Part shown: one piece after another, positions 19,683 through 28,049 of the stretch
How positions within the stretch are numbered: the first letter of the stretch is position 1
Layout: each line of letters opens with the position of its first letter
Origin: Myxococcales bacterium
GTDB lineage: Bacteria; Myxococcota; Myxococcia; Myxococcales; Myxococcaceae
Assembly (NCBI GenBank): GCA_020846875.1
Contig: JADLDB010000059.1
Span: 158,018 to 222,017 of the forward strand
DNA: 64,000 bases
Reading direction: 5' to 3'
Made by a program: the position numbers and the translations under genes
Notes under the pieces: generated by a model
Told to the model about the DNA's origin: nothing
The model's input: only the letters and a program-made list of their open reading frames with translations
The model's database searches: none

Positions 19683-20954
19683 ATGGCGCGCCTGTCTGCA
19701 GAGGCCGCGCTCGCCCACTTCGCCGGGCTCGCTCCGTCGTCGATCAAGATGGGCCTGGAGCGCGTGCAGGGAGCCCTCGCGCGCCTCGGTCACCCGGAGC
19801 GGAAGGTCCCCGCGCTCCACGTCGCCGGCACCAACGGCAAGGGCTCCACCTGCGCCATGGCGGCGGCCTGCCTGGAGACGACGTACCAGACGGGCCTCTA
19901 CACCTCGCCGCACCTGGTCTGCGTGAACGAGCGCTTCCGGGTGAACGGGCAGGATCTCGACGACCGGATCCTCGGGGAGCGGATCGCCGACGTGGTGGAG
20001 TCGCTGGGCGTCGATCACGAGCTGACCTACTTCGAGCTGGGGACGCTGGTGGCGTTCCACCACTTCGCCGAAGTGAAGGTGGACGTCGCGGTGCTCGAGA
20101 CGGGCCTCGGCGGCCGACTCGACGCGACCACCGCGTGCGCTCCGCGCGTCACCTGCATCAGCCCGGTGTCCTTCGATCACCAGGAGTACCTGGGGGCCAC
20201 GCTGAACGCGATCGCCGCGGAGAAGGCGGGGATCATCAAGCCCGGGGTGCCGGTGATCTGCAGCCGCCAGGTGCCCGAGGCGCTGGAGGTGATCGCCCGC
20301 ACGGCGGACGAGCGCAAGGCTCCTCTCCTCCTGCAGGGCCGCGACTTCGAGGCCGAGGCGGCGGCCGACGGGCTGGCCTGGCGAGGAAGGGCGCTGCGCC
20401 TGGAAGGGCTCCAGCTTCCCCTGCTCGGCGCGCACCAGGTGCAGAACGCTGCGCTGGCGCTCGCGTGCGTCGAGGCGCTGGGCGACGAAGGCTTCCCGCT
20501 GTCCCATGGAGCCGTCTCCAGAGGACTCTCGGCCACGCGCTGGCCGGGGCGCCTCGAGCGGCTGGAGGGAGAGCCGCCGGTGATCCTCGACGGCGCGCAC
20601 AACCCCGCGGGGATCGCCGTGCTGGTCGCCGCGCTCGAGGACTTCTCGCAGGGCAGGCCCGTGCACCTCGTCTTCGGCGTCCTCGCGGACAAGGACAGCA
20701 CCCCGATGATGGAGGTCCTCTTCCCGCGCTGCGCCTCCGTCGCGCTGACGCCGCTGCCCAGCCCGCGCTCGAAGGATCCTTCGTCCTACGAGACGTGGGC
20801 GCGCGCCCTGGTCCCCACGCTGTCCCTGCACGCCAGCCCTCGCGACGCGCTCGAGGCCGCCCGCCGCCGCGCCTGTCCGGATGGGCTGATCCTCGTCGCG
20901 GGCTCTCTGGTGCTCGTCGGGGAGATCCGCAGGGTTTACGAGCCCCTGCGTTGA
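19683..20954 (+). CDS. folC: Folylpolyglutamate synthase / dihydrofolate synthase
   Basis: 423 aa. The P-loop GTNGKGST (about 49-56), the Mur-ligase central domain with ETGLGGRLDAT, and the C-terminal domain with ILDGAHNPAG (about 300-310) are the FolC signatures. It adds glutamate to dihydropteroate (and to folates) with ATP in the cytoplasm. Length is normal (~420 aa). Gene order accD-folC fits. The stop codon TGA (20952-20954) lies inside the -35 element proposed for grpE, so grpE is likely to start its own transcript here. Confidence 0.95.
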   Translation: MARLSAEAALAHFAGLAPSSIKMGLERVQGALARLGHPERKVPALHVAGTNGKGSTCAMAAACLETTYQTGLYTSPHLVCVNERFRVNGQDLDDRILGERIADVVESLGVDHELTYFELGTLVAFHHFAEVKVDVAVLETGLGGRLDATTACAPRVTCISPVSFDHQEYLGATLNAIAAEKAGIIKPGVPVICSRQVPEALEVIARTADERKAPLLLQGRDFEAEAAADGLAWRGRALRLEGLQLPLLGAHQVQNAALALACVEALGDEGFPLSHGAVSRGLSATRWPGRLERLEGEPPVILDGAHNPAGIAVLVAALEDFSQGRPVHLVFGVLADKDSTPMMEVLFPRCASVALTPLPSPRSKDPSSYETWARALVPTLSLHASPRDALEAARRRACPDGLILVAGSLVLVGEIRRVYEPLR

Positions 20955-20978
20955 CAGGTGGAGGACGGCGGTTAGGTT
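20951..20978 (+). promoter_or_regulatory. Putative sigma70-type promoter of grpE
   Basis: A perfect -35 TTGACA (20951-20956), 16-base spacer and -10 TAGGTT (20973-20978) precede the ATG of grpE at 20988 by nine bases. Expected initiation is therefore about 0-5 bases before the start codon, giving a nearly leaderless transcript. It overlaps the folC stop codon. Confidence 0.6.
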
Positions 20979-20987
20979 GCCGACGCC

Positions 20988-21578
20988 ATGAGGAACGTCG
21001 CAGATCCACTCGTCCCCGAGGGCGCCGAGCCCGTGAAGGTCACCGATCGCCGCCGCTTCCAGGAGGACGGGGCGCCGCGCGAAACGCCCGCGCAGGACGA
21101 CGAGGTGGCGCGGCTGCAGCAGGAGCTGGACGCCGCCCGGCGGCGCGTCGATGAGCTGGCGCGTGGGCTCCAGGCGAGCGAGCGTGACCGCGAGGACTTC
21201 AAGCGCCGACTGATGCGCGAGCGCGAGAGCCTGCTGGACGTCGAGCGCGGGAACGTCGCGGTCGCGCTGCTCGAGGCCATCGACCAACTGGACCTCGCGT
21301 TGTCCACCGTCGACGAGTCGCCCCTCAAGACGGGCGTGCGGATGATCCGCGAGAACCTGCTCAAGAAGGCCGAGTCCACCGGCATCGAAGGCGTCCCGCT
21401 GGAGGGCCGGCAGTTCGATCCCAACCTCGCCGAGGCCACCGAGCTCGAGGTGACCGCGCACGAGGCCGAGGACGGGCGCGTCGTGGCGGTGACCCGCGCC
21501 TGCTACGCGCTCAGGGGCAGGGTGATCCGCCCAGGGCGGGTGAAGGTGGCGCGCTTCGTGCGACCCGCGCGAGCCTGA
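20988..21578 (+). CDS. grpE: Nucleotide exchange factor GrpE
   Basis: 196 aa, normal length. Residues ~38-95 form the long alpha-helical dimerisation region (VARLQQELDAARRRVDELAR), and the C-terminal beta domain has the conserved A-x-x-x-x-E...G-F/V motif pattern (IRENLLKKAESTGIEGV, PLEGRQFDPNLAEA, YALRGRVIRPGRVKV). It releases ADP from DnaK. dnaK and dnaJ are not adjacent (a DnaJ-like gene is at 57.2 kb). The promoter overlaps the folC stop. Confidence 0.93.
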   Translation: MRNVADPLVPEGAEPVKVTDRRRFQEDGAPRETPAQDDEVARLQQELDAARRRVDELARGLQASERDREDFKRRLMRERESLLDVERGNVAVALLEAIDQLDLALSTVDESPLKTGVRMIRENLLKKAESTGIEGVPLEGRQFDPNLAEATELEVTAHEAEDGRVVAVTRACYALRGRVIRPGRVKVARFVRPARA

Positions 21579-21703
21579 ACTCAGCCTGCGAAGACGGGCC
21601 TCGCGCGGGAGGGGTGTGCGCGGGGGGAGAAGTCGCGGGCCGCCGGCTCCGGTGCCACACTCCGGGGTGGAACGGCCCACTGAAGCTGCCGTGTCCGTAC
21701 GTC

Positions 21704-22060
21704 ATGGCTCTACGGTCGGCAGCAACCACCGTCCTCCTCCTCGCGCCAGGGATCGCCTGGGCCTGTAGCGGTCCAGGCGCGGCCGCCCTCATCGCGCGCG
21801 CCGAGTCGACGGTCCTCGCCGGCATGGCGCTCTCCTTTGCCCTCGGCGTGATCGGCGCGGTCCGGCGCCGCCGCCGCGCCGTGAGCTGGCCTCGCGCCCT
21901 GGCCGGCGTGCTGGCCGTCCCCCTGTACCCCTTCCTCCTCGTCAGCGCGCGCATGGGCGACTGCGGACGGACGGCCACCTCCGCGGCCGTGGCCGTCATG
22001 GTCCTCTCCCTCACCTGGGCGGTGTGGCCGGTGAAAGCCCCCCCGGCCCCGGTAGGATGA
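21704..22060 (+). CDS. Small membrane protein of unknown function
   Basis: 118 aa from ATG 21704; the open frame runs further upstream, but the upstream residues do not look like a protein start. It opens with a signal or first helix (MALRSAATTVLLLAPGIAWA), followed by about three more hydrophobic segments (around 35-55, 65-80 and 95-110) separated by an Arg-rich loop RRRRRAVSW. Cys at CSGPGAAA and MGDCG may form a disulfide. No family recognised. The stop TGA overlaps the potential start of the following HtrA gene (ATGA at 22057), so the pair may be translationally coupled. Confidence 0.65.
   Translation: MALRSAATTVLLLAPGIAWACSGPGAAALIARAESTVLAGMALSFALGVIGAVRRRRRAVSWPRALAGVLAVPLYPFLLVSARMGDCGRTATSAAVAVMVLSLTWAVWPVKAPPAPVG
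22031..22058 (+). promoter_or_regulatory. Possible promoter of second htrA gene
   Basis: GTGAAA (22031-22036, 4 of 6 to TTGACA), a 16-base spacer and TAGGAT (22053-22058) precede ATG 22066 by seven bases. The -10 shape and position match other TANNNT boxes in the window. The same bases also resemble an AGGATGAGG ribosome-binding site, so this is uncertain. Confidence 0.35.
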
Positions 22061-22065
22061 GGGGC

Positions 22066-23442
22066 ATGGTGCGTCGGCTCCCGCTCCTCCTTGCGCTCGC
22101 GGCCGCCTCGGCCCACGCCGACGCCGTGGACGACTGGGTGCGCCAGAAGGTGGCGGCGCAGCGGGCAGGGCAGGGGACCGCGCCGGCGCCCGCGCCCACG
22201 GGGGCGCTCTGGCAGGAACGGCCCGCCCGCGCGCCGGCGCCGCTGCCCGACTTCCGCCCGCCCACCTCGCTCGCCCCGCTGGTGAGGGCCGTCCGGCCCG
22301 GCGTGGTGAACATCAGCACCCGCAACGAAGGCACCTCCCGTTCGCTGGGCTCCGGCTTCGTCATCAACCCCGACGGCCTCGTCGTCACCAACAACCACGT
22401 CGTCGAGCGCGCGCAGCGGATCCTCGTCCGCCTCGCCGACGGCCGGGAGTTCGCCGCCCGCGTGGTGGGGCGCGATCCTTCCACCGATCTCGCGCTGCTC
22501 CGCCTCGACGGCGCGAAGGGCCTGCCCACCGTCACCCTGGGCGACTCCGATCAACTCGAGATCGGCGACTGGGTGGTGGCGATCGGCAACCCCTTCGGCC
22601 TCGACACCTCCGTGACGCACGGGTTGATCAGCGCGCGCGAGCGGGTGATCGGCGTGGGGCCGTTCGACGACTTCATCCAGACCAACGCGCTGATCAACCC
22701 CGGCAACTCCGGGGGGCCGCTCTTCGACATGCGCGGGGACGTGGTGGGCGTCACCACCGCGATCATGAGCCAGGGGCAGGGCATCGGCTTCGCGGTGCCC
22801 ATCAACCTGGTGAAGGATCTGCTCCCCAACCTGATGGACAACGGGCGGCTGGTCCGCGGCTGGCTGGGCCTCAACGTGCAAGAGGCCGGCGACGGCGAGG
22901 CCCGCGTGCCGATCGTCGTCGACGTCTTCCCGAAGAGCCCCGCGGAGCAGGCCGGCGTGCACCCCGGCGATCGCGTGGTGGGGATCAACGACAAGCCGGT
23001 GAAGCGCTACCAGCAGTTGTTGCGGAAGATCGCGCTCCTCGCCCCCGGCTCGTCGGTGAAGCTGGAGCTCTCGCGCGACGGCAAGCCCGTGGCCGTCACC
23101 GCCGCGCTGAGCACCCGGCCCTCGGTGGAGGCGCTCCAGGCCATGCACAGCGGGGGGCGGATCGACGCCCTGGGCCTGGTGGTGAAGCCGCTCGATCCCG
23201 ACGCGGCGAAGGGCCTGGGGGTGGAACCCGGGCTGCGCGTGGAGGTGGTCCTGCCCGGAGGCGCCGCCGAGCTCGCGGGGGTGATGACGGGCGACCTCGT
23301 GCTCGAGGTGAACCGCGCGCGCGTCTCCACCTTGTCCGAGCTGGACGCCGCGCTCGCCGAGTACGACTCCGCCGAGCCCGTGCTGGTGAAGTTCCGCCGC
23401 GGCACCAGCCTGCGCTACGTCGCGCTCAAGCCGCGCACGTAG
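22066..23442 (+). CDS. DegP/Do-like serine protease with two PDZ domains
   Basis: 458 aa from ATG 22066, which gives a clean signal peptide (MVRRLPLLLALAAASAHA); ATG 22057 is an alternative. The protease domain holds His ~111 (NNHVVER), Asp ~141 (TDLALLRLD) and Ser ~215 (GNSGGPL), the Do-protease triad. PDZ1 is about 265-360 and PDZ2 about 380-450. The extended N-terminal Pro/Ala segment (TAPAPAPTGAL) is a linker before the catalytic domain. Periplasmic chaperone-protease for misfolded envelope proteins. It differs from the HtrA at 7.7 kb in having an exported signal and a longer N-terminus, so the two are paralogues rather than duplicates. Confidence 0.92.
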   Translation: MVRRLPLLLALAAASAHADAVDDWVRQKVAAQRAGQGTAPAPAPTGALWQERPARAPAPLPDFRPPTSLAPLVRAVRPGVVNISTRNEGTSRSLGSGFVINPDGLVVTNNHVVERAQRILVRLADGREFAARVVGRDPSTDLALLRLDGAKGLPTVTLGDSDQLEIGDWVVAIGNPFGLDTSVTHGLISARERVIGVGPFDDFIQTNALINPGNSGGPLFDMRGDVVGVTTAIMSQGQGIGFAVPINLVKDLLPNLMDNGRLVRGWLGLNVQEAGDGEARVPIVVDVFPKSPAEQAGVHPGDRVVGINDKPVKRYQQLLRKIALLAPGSSVKLELSRDGKPVAVTAALSTRPSVEALQAMHSGGRIDALGLVVKPLDPDAAKGLGVEPGLRVEVVLPGGAAELAGVMTGDLVLEVNRARVSTLSELDAALAEYDSAEPVLVKFRRGTSLRYVALKPRT

Positions 23443-23445
23443 GCC

Positions 23446-24060
23446 TCACTTGTTGACCCACAGGCCGACCTGCTCGCCGCTGCGGCCCACCGTCACCAGC
23501 ACCGCCTCCAGCTTCGCCTTCACGCCCTTGATCGTCCCGCCGCCCTTCCTGGGCAGCGTCCACACGCCCTGCGGGGTGAAGACGATCTGCAGCCGCAGCG
23601 CCTTCGACTGGACCTGCCGCGCCATCATCCCCGGGTTCCACCCGTCGGGCAGTTGGCTGGGAATTCGGATGAAGGGCAGCACCGGGTTGCCGTCGCTGTC
23701 CGTGCGCGAAGGCGCCCCGTGGGTGATGGCCGAGTTCGCCCCCGCGAAGAAGGGCGTCAGGTTCAGCGTCAGCGTCCCTTCGCCCACCTTCACCTCGCCC
23801 ATCTGCAGCACGCCCGCCGAGTCCTCGGTGATGATCATGTAGAACTTCTTGTTGGTCGCCCCGCGCCGGAAGATCTCTGCGTTCTTCTCGCACTCCGCCC
23901 CGCCCAGCAGCTTCGAGGCGCACTCCCCCACGTACTTCTCCACGAAGCTCGCCACCGCCGTCAGCGGCTCCGCTTGATCGCGCAGCTTCGCGAAGCGCGC
24001 GTCCGCGTCCGCCAGGACGAAGGACGGAATCAACACCACCAGGCTCAGAAGACAACGCAC
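23446..24060 (-). CDS. Conserved exported protein of unknown function
   Basis: 204 aa, GTG start with a strong ribosome-binding site (TGGAGGAAG) upstream. A short signal peptide (MRCLLSLVVLIPSFVLADA) precedes a mature domain of about 185 residues with a Cys pair (CASKLLGGAECEKN, about 50-60) and many beta strands at the C-terminus (LRLQIVFTPQGVWTLP, KLEAVLVTVGRSG). I do not recognise the family; it looks like a conserved delta-proteobacterial/myxobacterial secreted protein. It converges on htrA (3 bases between stops) and is divergent from the PilZ gene with 96 bases between starts. Confidence 0.72.
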   Translation of the reverse strand: MRCLLSLVVLIPSFVLADADARFAKLRDQAEPLTAVASFVEKYVGECASKLLGGAECEKNAEIFRRGATNKKFYMIITEDSAGVLQMGEVKVGEGTLTLNLTPFFAGANSAITHGAPSRTDSDGNPVLPFIRIPSQLPDGWNPGMMARQVQSKALRLQIVFTPQGVWTLPRKGGGTIKGVKAKLEAVLVTVGRSGEQVGLWVNK

Positions 24061-24156
24061 GGATCTTCCTCCAGTCGAATGTCAGATTGGGTGTAGAATT
24101 TGCCCACATCATCCCACCCTGTACGCTTTCCGGTGTCCGCAACCCCCGGGAGCCAC

Positions 24157-24501
24157 ATGAACGATCGCCGCCAGAGTCTTCGCTTCGACAAAGTGTTCAC
24201 GGTCTACCTCACCACGGCCGACGGTATGACGAGGGGGATCGCGAGAAACATCAGCGTGGCGGGGCTCTTCGTGGAGACGCGGGAGCCGCTGCCCCTCGGT
24301 GGGCGGATCAAGGTGACCTTCACGTCAGGAGACGGGACGGAGATGACGGCGCTGTGCGAGGTCCGCTACCAGGTGGCGTTGAACTACGGAGACGGTGAAG
24401 ACGCTTCGGGCACCCGCGGCGCGGGCCTGCGCATCATCGCCTACGAGACGAAGGAGGACCACCCGCTTCTGTTGGTCGATCGCGAGCGGGTGCTGCACTG
24501 A
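24157..24501 (+). CDS. PilZ-domain protein
   Basis: 114 aa from ATG 24157 (the open frame upstream is not protein-like). The N-terminal MNDRRQSLRF and the strand NISVAGLFV (about 29-37) match the PilZ signature RxxxR ... [DN]xSxxG, which in family members binds cyclic di-GMP; here the R-R-x-x-x-R and N-x-S-x-x-G positions are kept. The rest is a single PilZ barrel, so it is a stand-alone receptor rather than an effector fusion. Likely role: c-di-GMP-responsive control of motility or envelope functions. It converges with the glutamate dehydrogenase gene (4 bases between stops). Confidence 0.85.
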   Translation: MNDRRQSLRFDKVFTVYLTTADGMTRGIARNISVAGLFVETREPLPLGGRIKVTFTSGDGTEMTALCEVRYQVALNYGDGEDASGTRGAGLRIIAYETKEDHPLLLVDRERVLH

Positions 24502-24505
24502 AGGG

Positions 24506-26056
24506 TTACTGCGAGAACCCTTCCAGCATGTAGTGCGCCTCGATCCGCTTGAGCGCCAGCACCATCGCCGCGCAGCGCGTGTCGACGGTCTTCCCGATGC
24601 AGTAGTTCCGGCTGTCGTGCATGTCGGTGCGCCGGGGTTGGTTCCGCGCGATGTCGCGGATGATCCGGTAGTTCTTCTTCAGCGCGTGCTCCAGCCGCGT
24701 GTCGACTTCCTTCTCGGTCCAGATCTCCATGCGCTTGTTCTGGATCCACTCGTAGTACGACACGGTCACGCCGCCGGCGTTGCAGATGATGTCGGGGATG
24801 ATGTCGATCTTCCGCTTCTCGAGCACGCGGTCCGCGTCGGGCGTGGTGGGCCCGTTGGCGCCTTCGGCGATCAGCTTCACCTTCAGCTTCTCGGCGATGT
24901 CGGCGGTGATCTCTCCGCCCAGCGCGGCGGGCACGGCGAAGTCGGCCTGGACCTCCCAGAAGTCGGACTTGCTGATCGCCTGGGCGCCGGGGAACCCGAA
25001 CACGGACCGCTTCAGGTTCTTCGGGTTCTCGTTGGCGTACTTCATCAGCTCCATCGCGTCGATCCCGTTGGGGTTGAAGATCGACCCGTCGACGTCATTC
25101 ACGGCGATCAGCTTCGCGCCCATGTTCTGCAGGATGAGCGCGCCCCACGAGCCCACGTTGCCGAAGCCCTGGACGATGAAGGTCTTGCCCTTCAAGGTCT
25201 CGCCCTTGTCGGCGAAGTAGTCCTCGATGGTAAAGGCGACGCCCTGGCCGGTGGCCTTGGTGCGGCCCTCGGAGCCGCCGATGCGCACGTCCTTCCCGGT
25301 GATCACCCCGCGCTGGTTGTGGCGCTCGCGCTCACCGTCGGAGAACTGGCGGAGGAACAGCGCCATGATCTCGCTGTTGGTGCCCACGTCGGGCGCGGGG
25401 ATGTCGATGTTCGGCCCGACCATCGACTTGAGCTTGTACATGAAGCGCAGGCTGATCGCCTGGATCTCCTCCTTGCCGTACTGGCGCGGGTCGAGCTGAA
25501 TGCCGCCCTTGCCGCCGCCGAAGGGCACCTCCGAGATGGCCGTCTTCCAGGTCATCTCCGCGGCCAGCGCCTTGAACAGGTCCAGCGACACCTCCCGGTG
25601 GTAGCGAATGCCGCCCTTGTACGGGCCCCGGGCCTGGTTGTGCTGCACGCGGTACGCCTTGAAGCGGGCCGACTGGCCGCGGACCAGCTCGTACAGTTGT
25701 CCGTTTGACAGGCGCAGGTAGCCACTCTTGATGAACACGTCCGAGCCGAGCAGCGCCTTCCCGTTCAAGATGATCGTCCCGTCGGCGAGGTGCTCCAGCC
25801 CGTGCGGATCGCGCACGGTGGTGACCTGCACGTCCTTGTACTGGGCGGCCTTGTCGGCGGCGACCGGCACCAGGCGGTCCTTGAGCTTGGTGGTGACGTA
25901 GAAGATGTGCTCGTAGTCCGGCTCCTCGAGCTCGAGGCGGACGCGGGGATCGAGCCCCATCGCGTCGGCGGCGCGCTCGAAGATCTCCATCGCCTCCGTG
26001 TAGATGGTCTTCCTCGGCTGCGGCGCGGGGGCTCGCATGAAGGTCTCTTCAGCCAT
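24506..26056 (-). CDS. Glu/Leu/Phe/Val dehydrogenase (glutamate dehydrogenase)
   Basis: 516 aa from ATG 26056, which has an AGGAGAA site nine bases upstream; a longer open frame would run through this site. Length is long for a hexameric GDH (~420-450) because of a ~40-residue N-terminal extension. The catalytic Lys sits in PFGGGKGGIQLDP, and GFGNVGSWGALILQ is the nucleotide-binding motif. It interconverts glutamate and 2-oxoglutarate. Cofactor preference cannot be settled by eye. The tRNA-Thr unit lies 205 bases upstream, with its own terminator between them. Confidence 0.93.
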   Translation of the reverse strand: MAEETFMRAPAPQPRKTIYTEAMEIFERAADAMGLDPRVRLELEEPDYEHIFYVTTKLKDRLVPVAADKAAQYKDVQVTTVRDPHGLEHLADGTIILNGKALLGSDVFIKSGYLRLSNGQLYELVRGQSARFKAYRVQHNQARGPYKGGIRYHREVSLDLFKALAAEMTWKTAISEVPFGGGKGGIQLDPRQYGKEEIQAISLRFMYKLKSMVGPNIDIPAPDVGTNSEIMALFLRQFSDGERERHNQRGVITGKDVRIGGSEGRTKATGQGVAFTIEDYFADKGETLKGKTFIVQGFGNVGSWGALILQNMGAKLIAVNDVDGSIFNPNGIDAMELMKYANENPKNLKRSVFGFPGAQAISKSDFWEVQADFAVPAALGGEITADIAEKLKVKLIAEGANGPTTPDADRVLEKRKIDIIPDIICNAGGVTVSYYEWIQNKRMEIWTEKEVDTRLEHALKKNYRIIRDIARNQPRRTDMHDSRNYCIGKTVDTRCAAMVLALKRIEAHYMLEGFSQ

Positions 26057-26210
26057 GGTGTCGTTCTCCTGGAGTGACGCGCCGTTTTCCTGTCCGGCGC
26101 GAGCGCGCGCACCATACGCACGCCGCGTGGCCGGCGCGGGAAAAAGCGACGGCACGCTGCGTCAAGAGGGCAGGCGTTTCTGGTGGCTCCGAGAAGCAGC
26201 GCAGCAACGA

Positions 26211-26246
26211 GAAGAAAAGAGCCTCCCGGTCTTTCGACCAGGAGGC
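26211..26246 (-). terminator. Rho-independent terminator after tRNA-Thr
   Basis: On the minus strand an 11-bp stem with one G-U pair (GCCTCCTGGTC / GACCGGGAGGC) closes a GAAA tetraloop and is followed by a T-rich tract TCTTTTCTTC. It starts 16 bases after the tRNA 3' end. The plus strand has no T tract, so the polarity is clear. Confidence 0.85.
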
Positions 26247-26261
26247 CCGGACTCTTCCTCG

Positions 26262-26336
26262 TGGAGCCGACGCCCGGGATTGAACCGGGGACCTACTGAT
26301 TACGAATCAGTTGCTCTGCCGCTGAGCTACGTCGGC
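26262..26336 (-). tRNA. tRNA-Thr (anticodon CGT), CCA encoded
   Basis: 72 bases plus an encoded CCA. Reading minus strand: acceptor GCCGACG pairs with CGTCGGC, then discriminator T and CCA. The anticodon arm ACTGA-TTCGTAA-TCAGT gives loop anticodon CGT (codon ACG, Thr). The T arm CCGGG/CCCGG with TTCAATC loop and a D-loop with AGCGGCAG are regular. Codon ACG is frequent in this high-GC DNA. The unit has its own promoter and terminator. Confidence 0.95.
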
Positions 26337-26349
26337 GAAAGGCGCGCGC

Positions 26350-26378
26350 GAAGTACCAACAACGGCCCATGACGTCAA
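26350..26378 (-). promoter_or_regulatory. Putative promoter of tRNA-Thr
   Basis: Reading the minus strand, TTGACG, a 17-base spacer and TACTTC precede a GC-rich discriminator (GCGCGCGC) and the tRNA 5' end about 14 bases later. The GC discriminator is typical of stringently controlled stable-RNA promoters. Confidence 0.6.
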
Positions 26379-26426
26379 AGGGGAAGGTGACTGACCGCCC
26401 GGGGGGAAAGGCCCCGCGTGCACGGC

Positions 26427-27776
26427 TCACCGCACACGATTCAACGTCACCCAGGTGCGGGTGGCGTCGCCGCCCAGGGACACGGTCGCCGCGAAGTCGG
26501 GATCGCCGTCGCCGTCCACGTCGCCCACGTCGAAGGACAGCCTGGGGCCTGGGCCGAGGGCCGCGCGCACCTCGCTGAAGAGGAAGCCCCCGCGGTTGCG
26601 GCGGATCACCACCTCGTCGCCCTGGGTCCACAGCACGTCGGGCCGCCCGTCCAGATCGAGCTCGGCGATCCGCAGCTCGCCGGCGCCCGCGGCAGGGAAG
26701 GCCACCTTCGGCGCGAAGCCCAGGCCGGTGTTCTCGAGCAGCTGCACCTGCGCGCCCACCAGCGCGGCGAGATCGGCGTCCCCGTCTCCGTCGAGATCGC
26801 CGGCCGCGATCGCCGCCGGACTCACCGGCAGGGCCACCCCAGCGTCGGCAGCGAAGTCGGGCGCGCGCAGCACCTTGAGCGAGGGGCCGCCGTCGTCCAC
26901 CCACAGCAGCTCCGAGACGCCGTCGCCGTCCACGTCGGCGATGGTGGCGGCGCTCGAGTCGCGCGCGGCCAGCGACCGCAGCGAGCGAGCTCCGAGGACG
27001 AACAGCGCGTCGCAGCCCCACGCCACCGCCTGCGCCCCGCCGTCCGCGGCGAGGCGCGCCGGGCCGAGGAAGGACGCCCCCGCGCACCCCCCGTCCAGCT
27101 CCTGCAGCGCGAAGCCCGCCCCGGTGAAGACGTAGTGATCGAAGCTGCCGTCGGCGTTGACGGTGGCGACGTCCTGGTTCCCGTCGGAGTCCACATCGCA
27201 CACCTCCGCGCGCACCGGGCTCTTCAAGAAGGACAGCTTGCGGCCGCCGGTGCCGTCGAAGCCCTGCGTCGCCACCCAGGGGAAGGCCTCCACGCGGCCG
27301 AAGGAAGGCACCGCCATCACCAGATCTCCCGGGCCGCGCGGGGAGACGTCGCCCACCACCGCGGGCCCCCCCTTGGTCAGCTCCAGCGCGGGGCCGCTCT
27401 CGAAGGCGGTGGTGACGCAGTGGCGCGCGTCCACCGTGCAGGTGCCGGTGCAGGACAGGTAGCCGAACTGCGCGCAGGCCTCGAGGCCGGCGTCGCCGTC
27501 GCACGCCTCGGCCGCCTCCTTCACGCCGTTGCCGCAGCGCTTGACGCACAGCGACGTGCTGAACTGGCACGCCGAGTCGCAGACGAGCGGCCCGGTGTCG
27601 AAGCCCAGGGACTGGCAGGTCGCGCCGGCGAGGTTCGACAGATCGCACGCCTCGCCTTTGTCCACGTTTCCGTCTCCGCACTTCGGCTCCGGGGGCGGGG
27701 GAGGGACGTCGATCGGCTTGGTGCCCGAGCCCTTGCAGGACAGGAGCAGCAGGCCAAGGAGCAGGGCGCGACGCAC
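26427..27776 (-). CDS. FG-GAP/VCBS-repeat lipoprotein with Cys-rich N-terminus
   Basis: 449 aa, GTG start. Lipobox LLLLSC (Cys14). A Pro-rich linker and two Cys modules (CGDGNVDKGEACDL and CGNGVKEAAEACDG, about 32-46 and 80-95) resemble the DUF4215-like 'CGDGxxxxGE.CDD' repeats of myxobacterial surface proteins. The rest is a beta-propeller built of about five FG-GAP/VCBS motifs (VCDVDSDGNQD, IADVDGDGVSE, AGDLDGDGDAD, IAELDLDGRPD, VGDVDGDGDPD), which bind Ca2+ in relatives. Probably an outer-membrane or surface adhesin/ligand-binding protein. It is divergent from yacG. Confidence 0.85.
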   Translation of the reverse strand: MRRALLLGLLLLSCKGSGTKPIDVPPPPPEPKCGDGNVDKGEACDLSNLAGATCQSLGFDTGPLVCDSACQFSTSLCVKRCGNGVKEAAEACDGDAGLEACAQFGYLSCTGTCTVDARHCVTTAFESGPALELTKGGPAVVGDVSPRGPGDLVMAVPSFGRVEAFPWVATQGFDGTGGRKLSFLKSPVRAEVCDVDSDGNQDVATVNADGSFDHYVFTGAGFALQELDGGCAGASFLGPARLAADGGAQAVAWGCDALFVLGARSLRSLAARDSSAATIADVDGDGVSELLWVDDGGPSLKVLRAPDFAADAGVALPVSPAAIAAGDLDGDGDADLAALVGAQVQLLENTGLGFAPKVAFPAAGAGELRIAELDLDGRPDVLWTQGDEVVIRRNRGGFLFSEVRAALGPGPRLSFDVGDVDGDGDPDFAATVSLGGDATRTWVTLNRVR

Positions 27777-27833
27777 CCGCCCACCATACGGCCACGGCGG
27801 GGCGCGGCGCGAGTGTGCTAGGCAAGGGACCGT

Positions 27834-28049
27834 ATGGCGAAGAAGGCCCCCTCCTGTCCGTCGTGCCGCCGCGAGGTGCGCGCGCGCGCCGAGAACCCGT
27901 GCTTCCCCTTCTGCAGCGAGCGGTGCCGGACCGTCGACCTCGGCAAGTGGCTGGGCGGGGAGTACCGGATCGCCGCGCGCTCAGCGGACGAAGACGAAGA
28001 CGGGGACTCGACGCAAGCGGCGCCTGTGAGGGCGCCCGGCGACGCATGA
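27834..28049 (+). CDS. yacG: YacG-like zinc protein (DNA gyrase inhibitor family)
   Basis: 71 aa. The Cys4 zinc knuckle is CPSC (8-11) ... CSERC region (about 27-31, FPFCSERCRTVDLGKWL), the YacG signature; E. coli YacG binds GyrB and inhibits supercoiling. The last ~20 residues are acidic (ADEDEDGD) as in other YacG tails. The stop overlaps the next gene (ATGA), so they are coupled. TGCTAGGCA, an extended -10-like element, is 9 bases upstream of the ATG. Confidence 0.9.
   Translation: MAKKAPSCPSCRREVRARAENPCFPFCSERCRTVDLGKWLGGEYRIAARSADEDEDGDSTQAAPVRAPGDA

Noticed and set aside
24094..24099. TAGAAT as a -10 box for the PilZ gene
   Set aside because: It is 57 bases from the ATG and no -35 is recognisable at the right distance.
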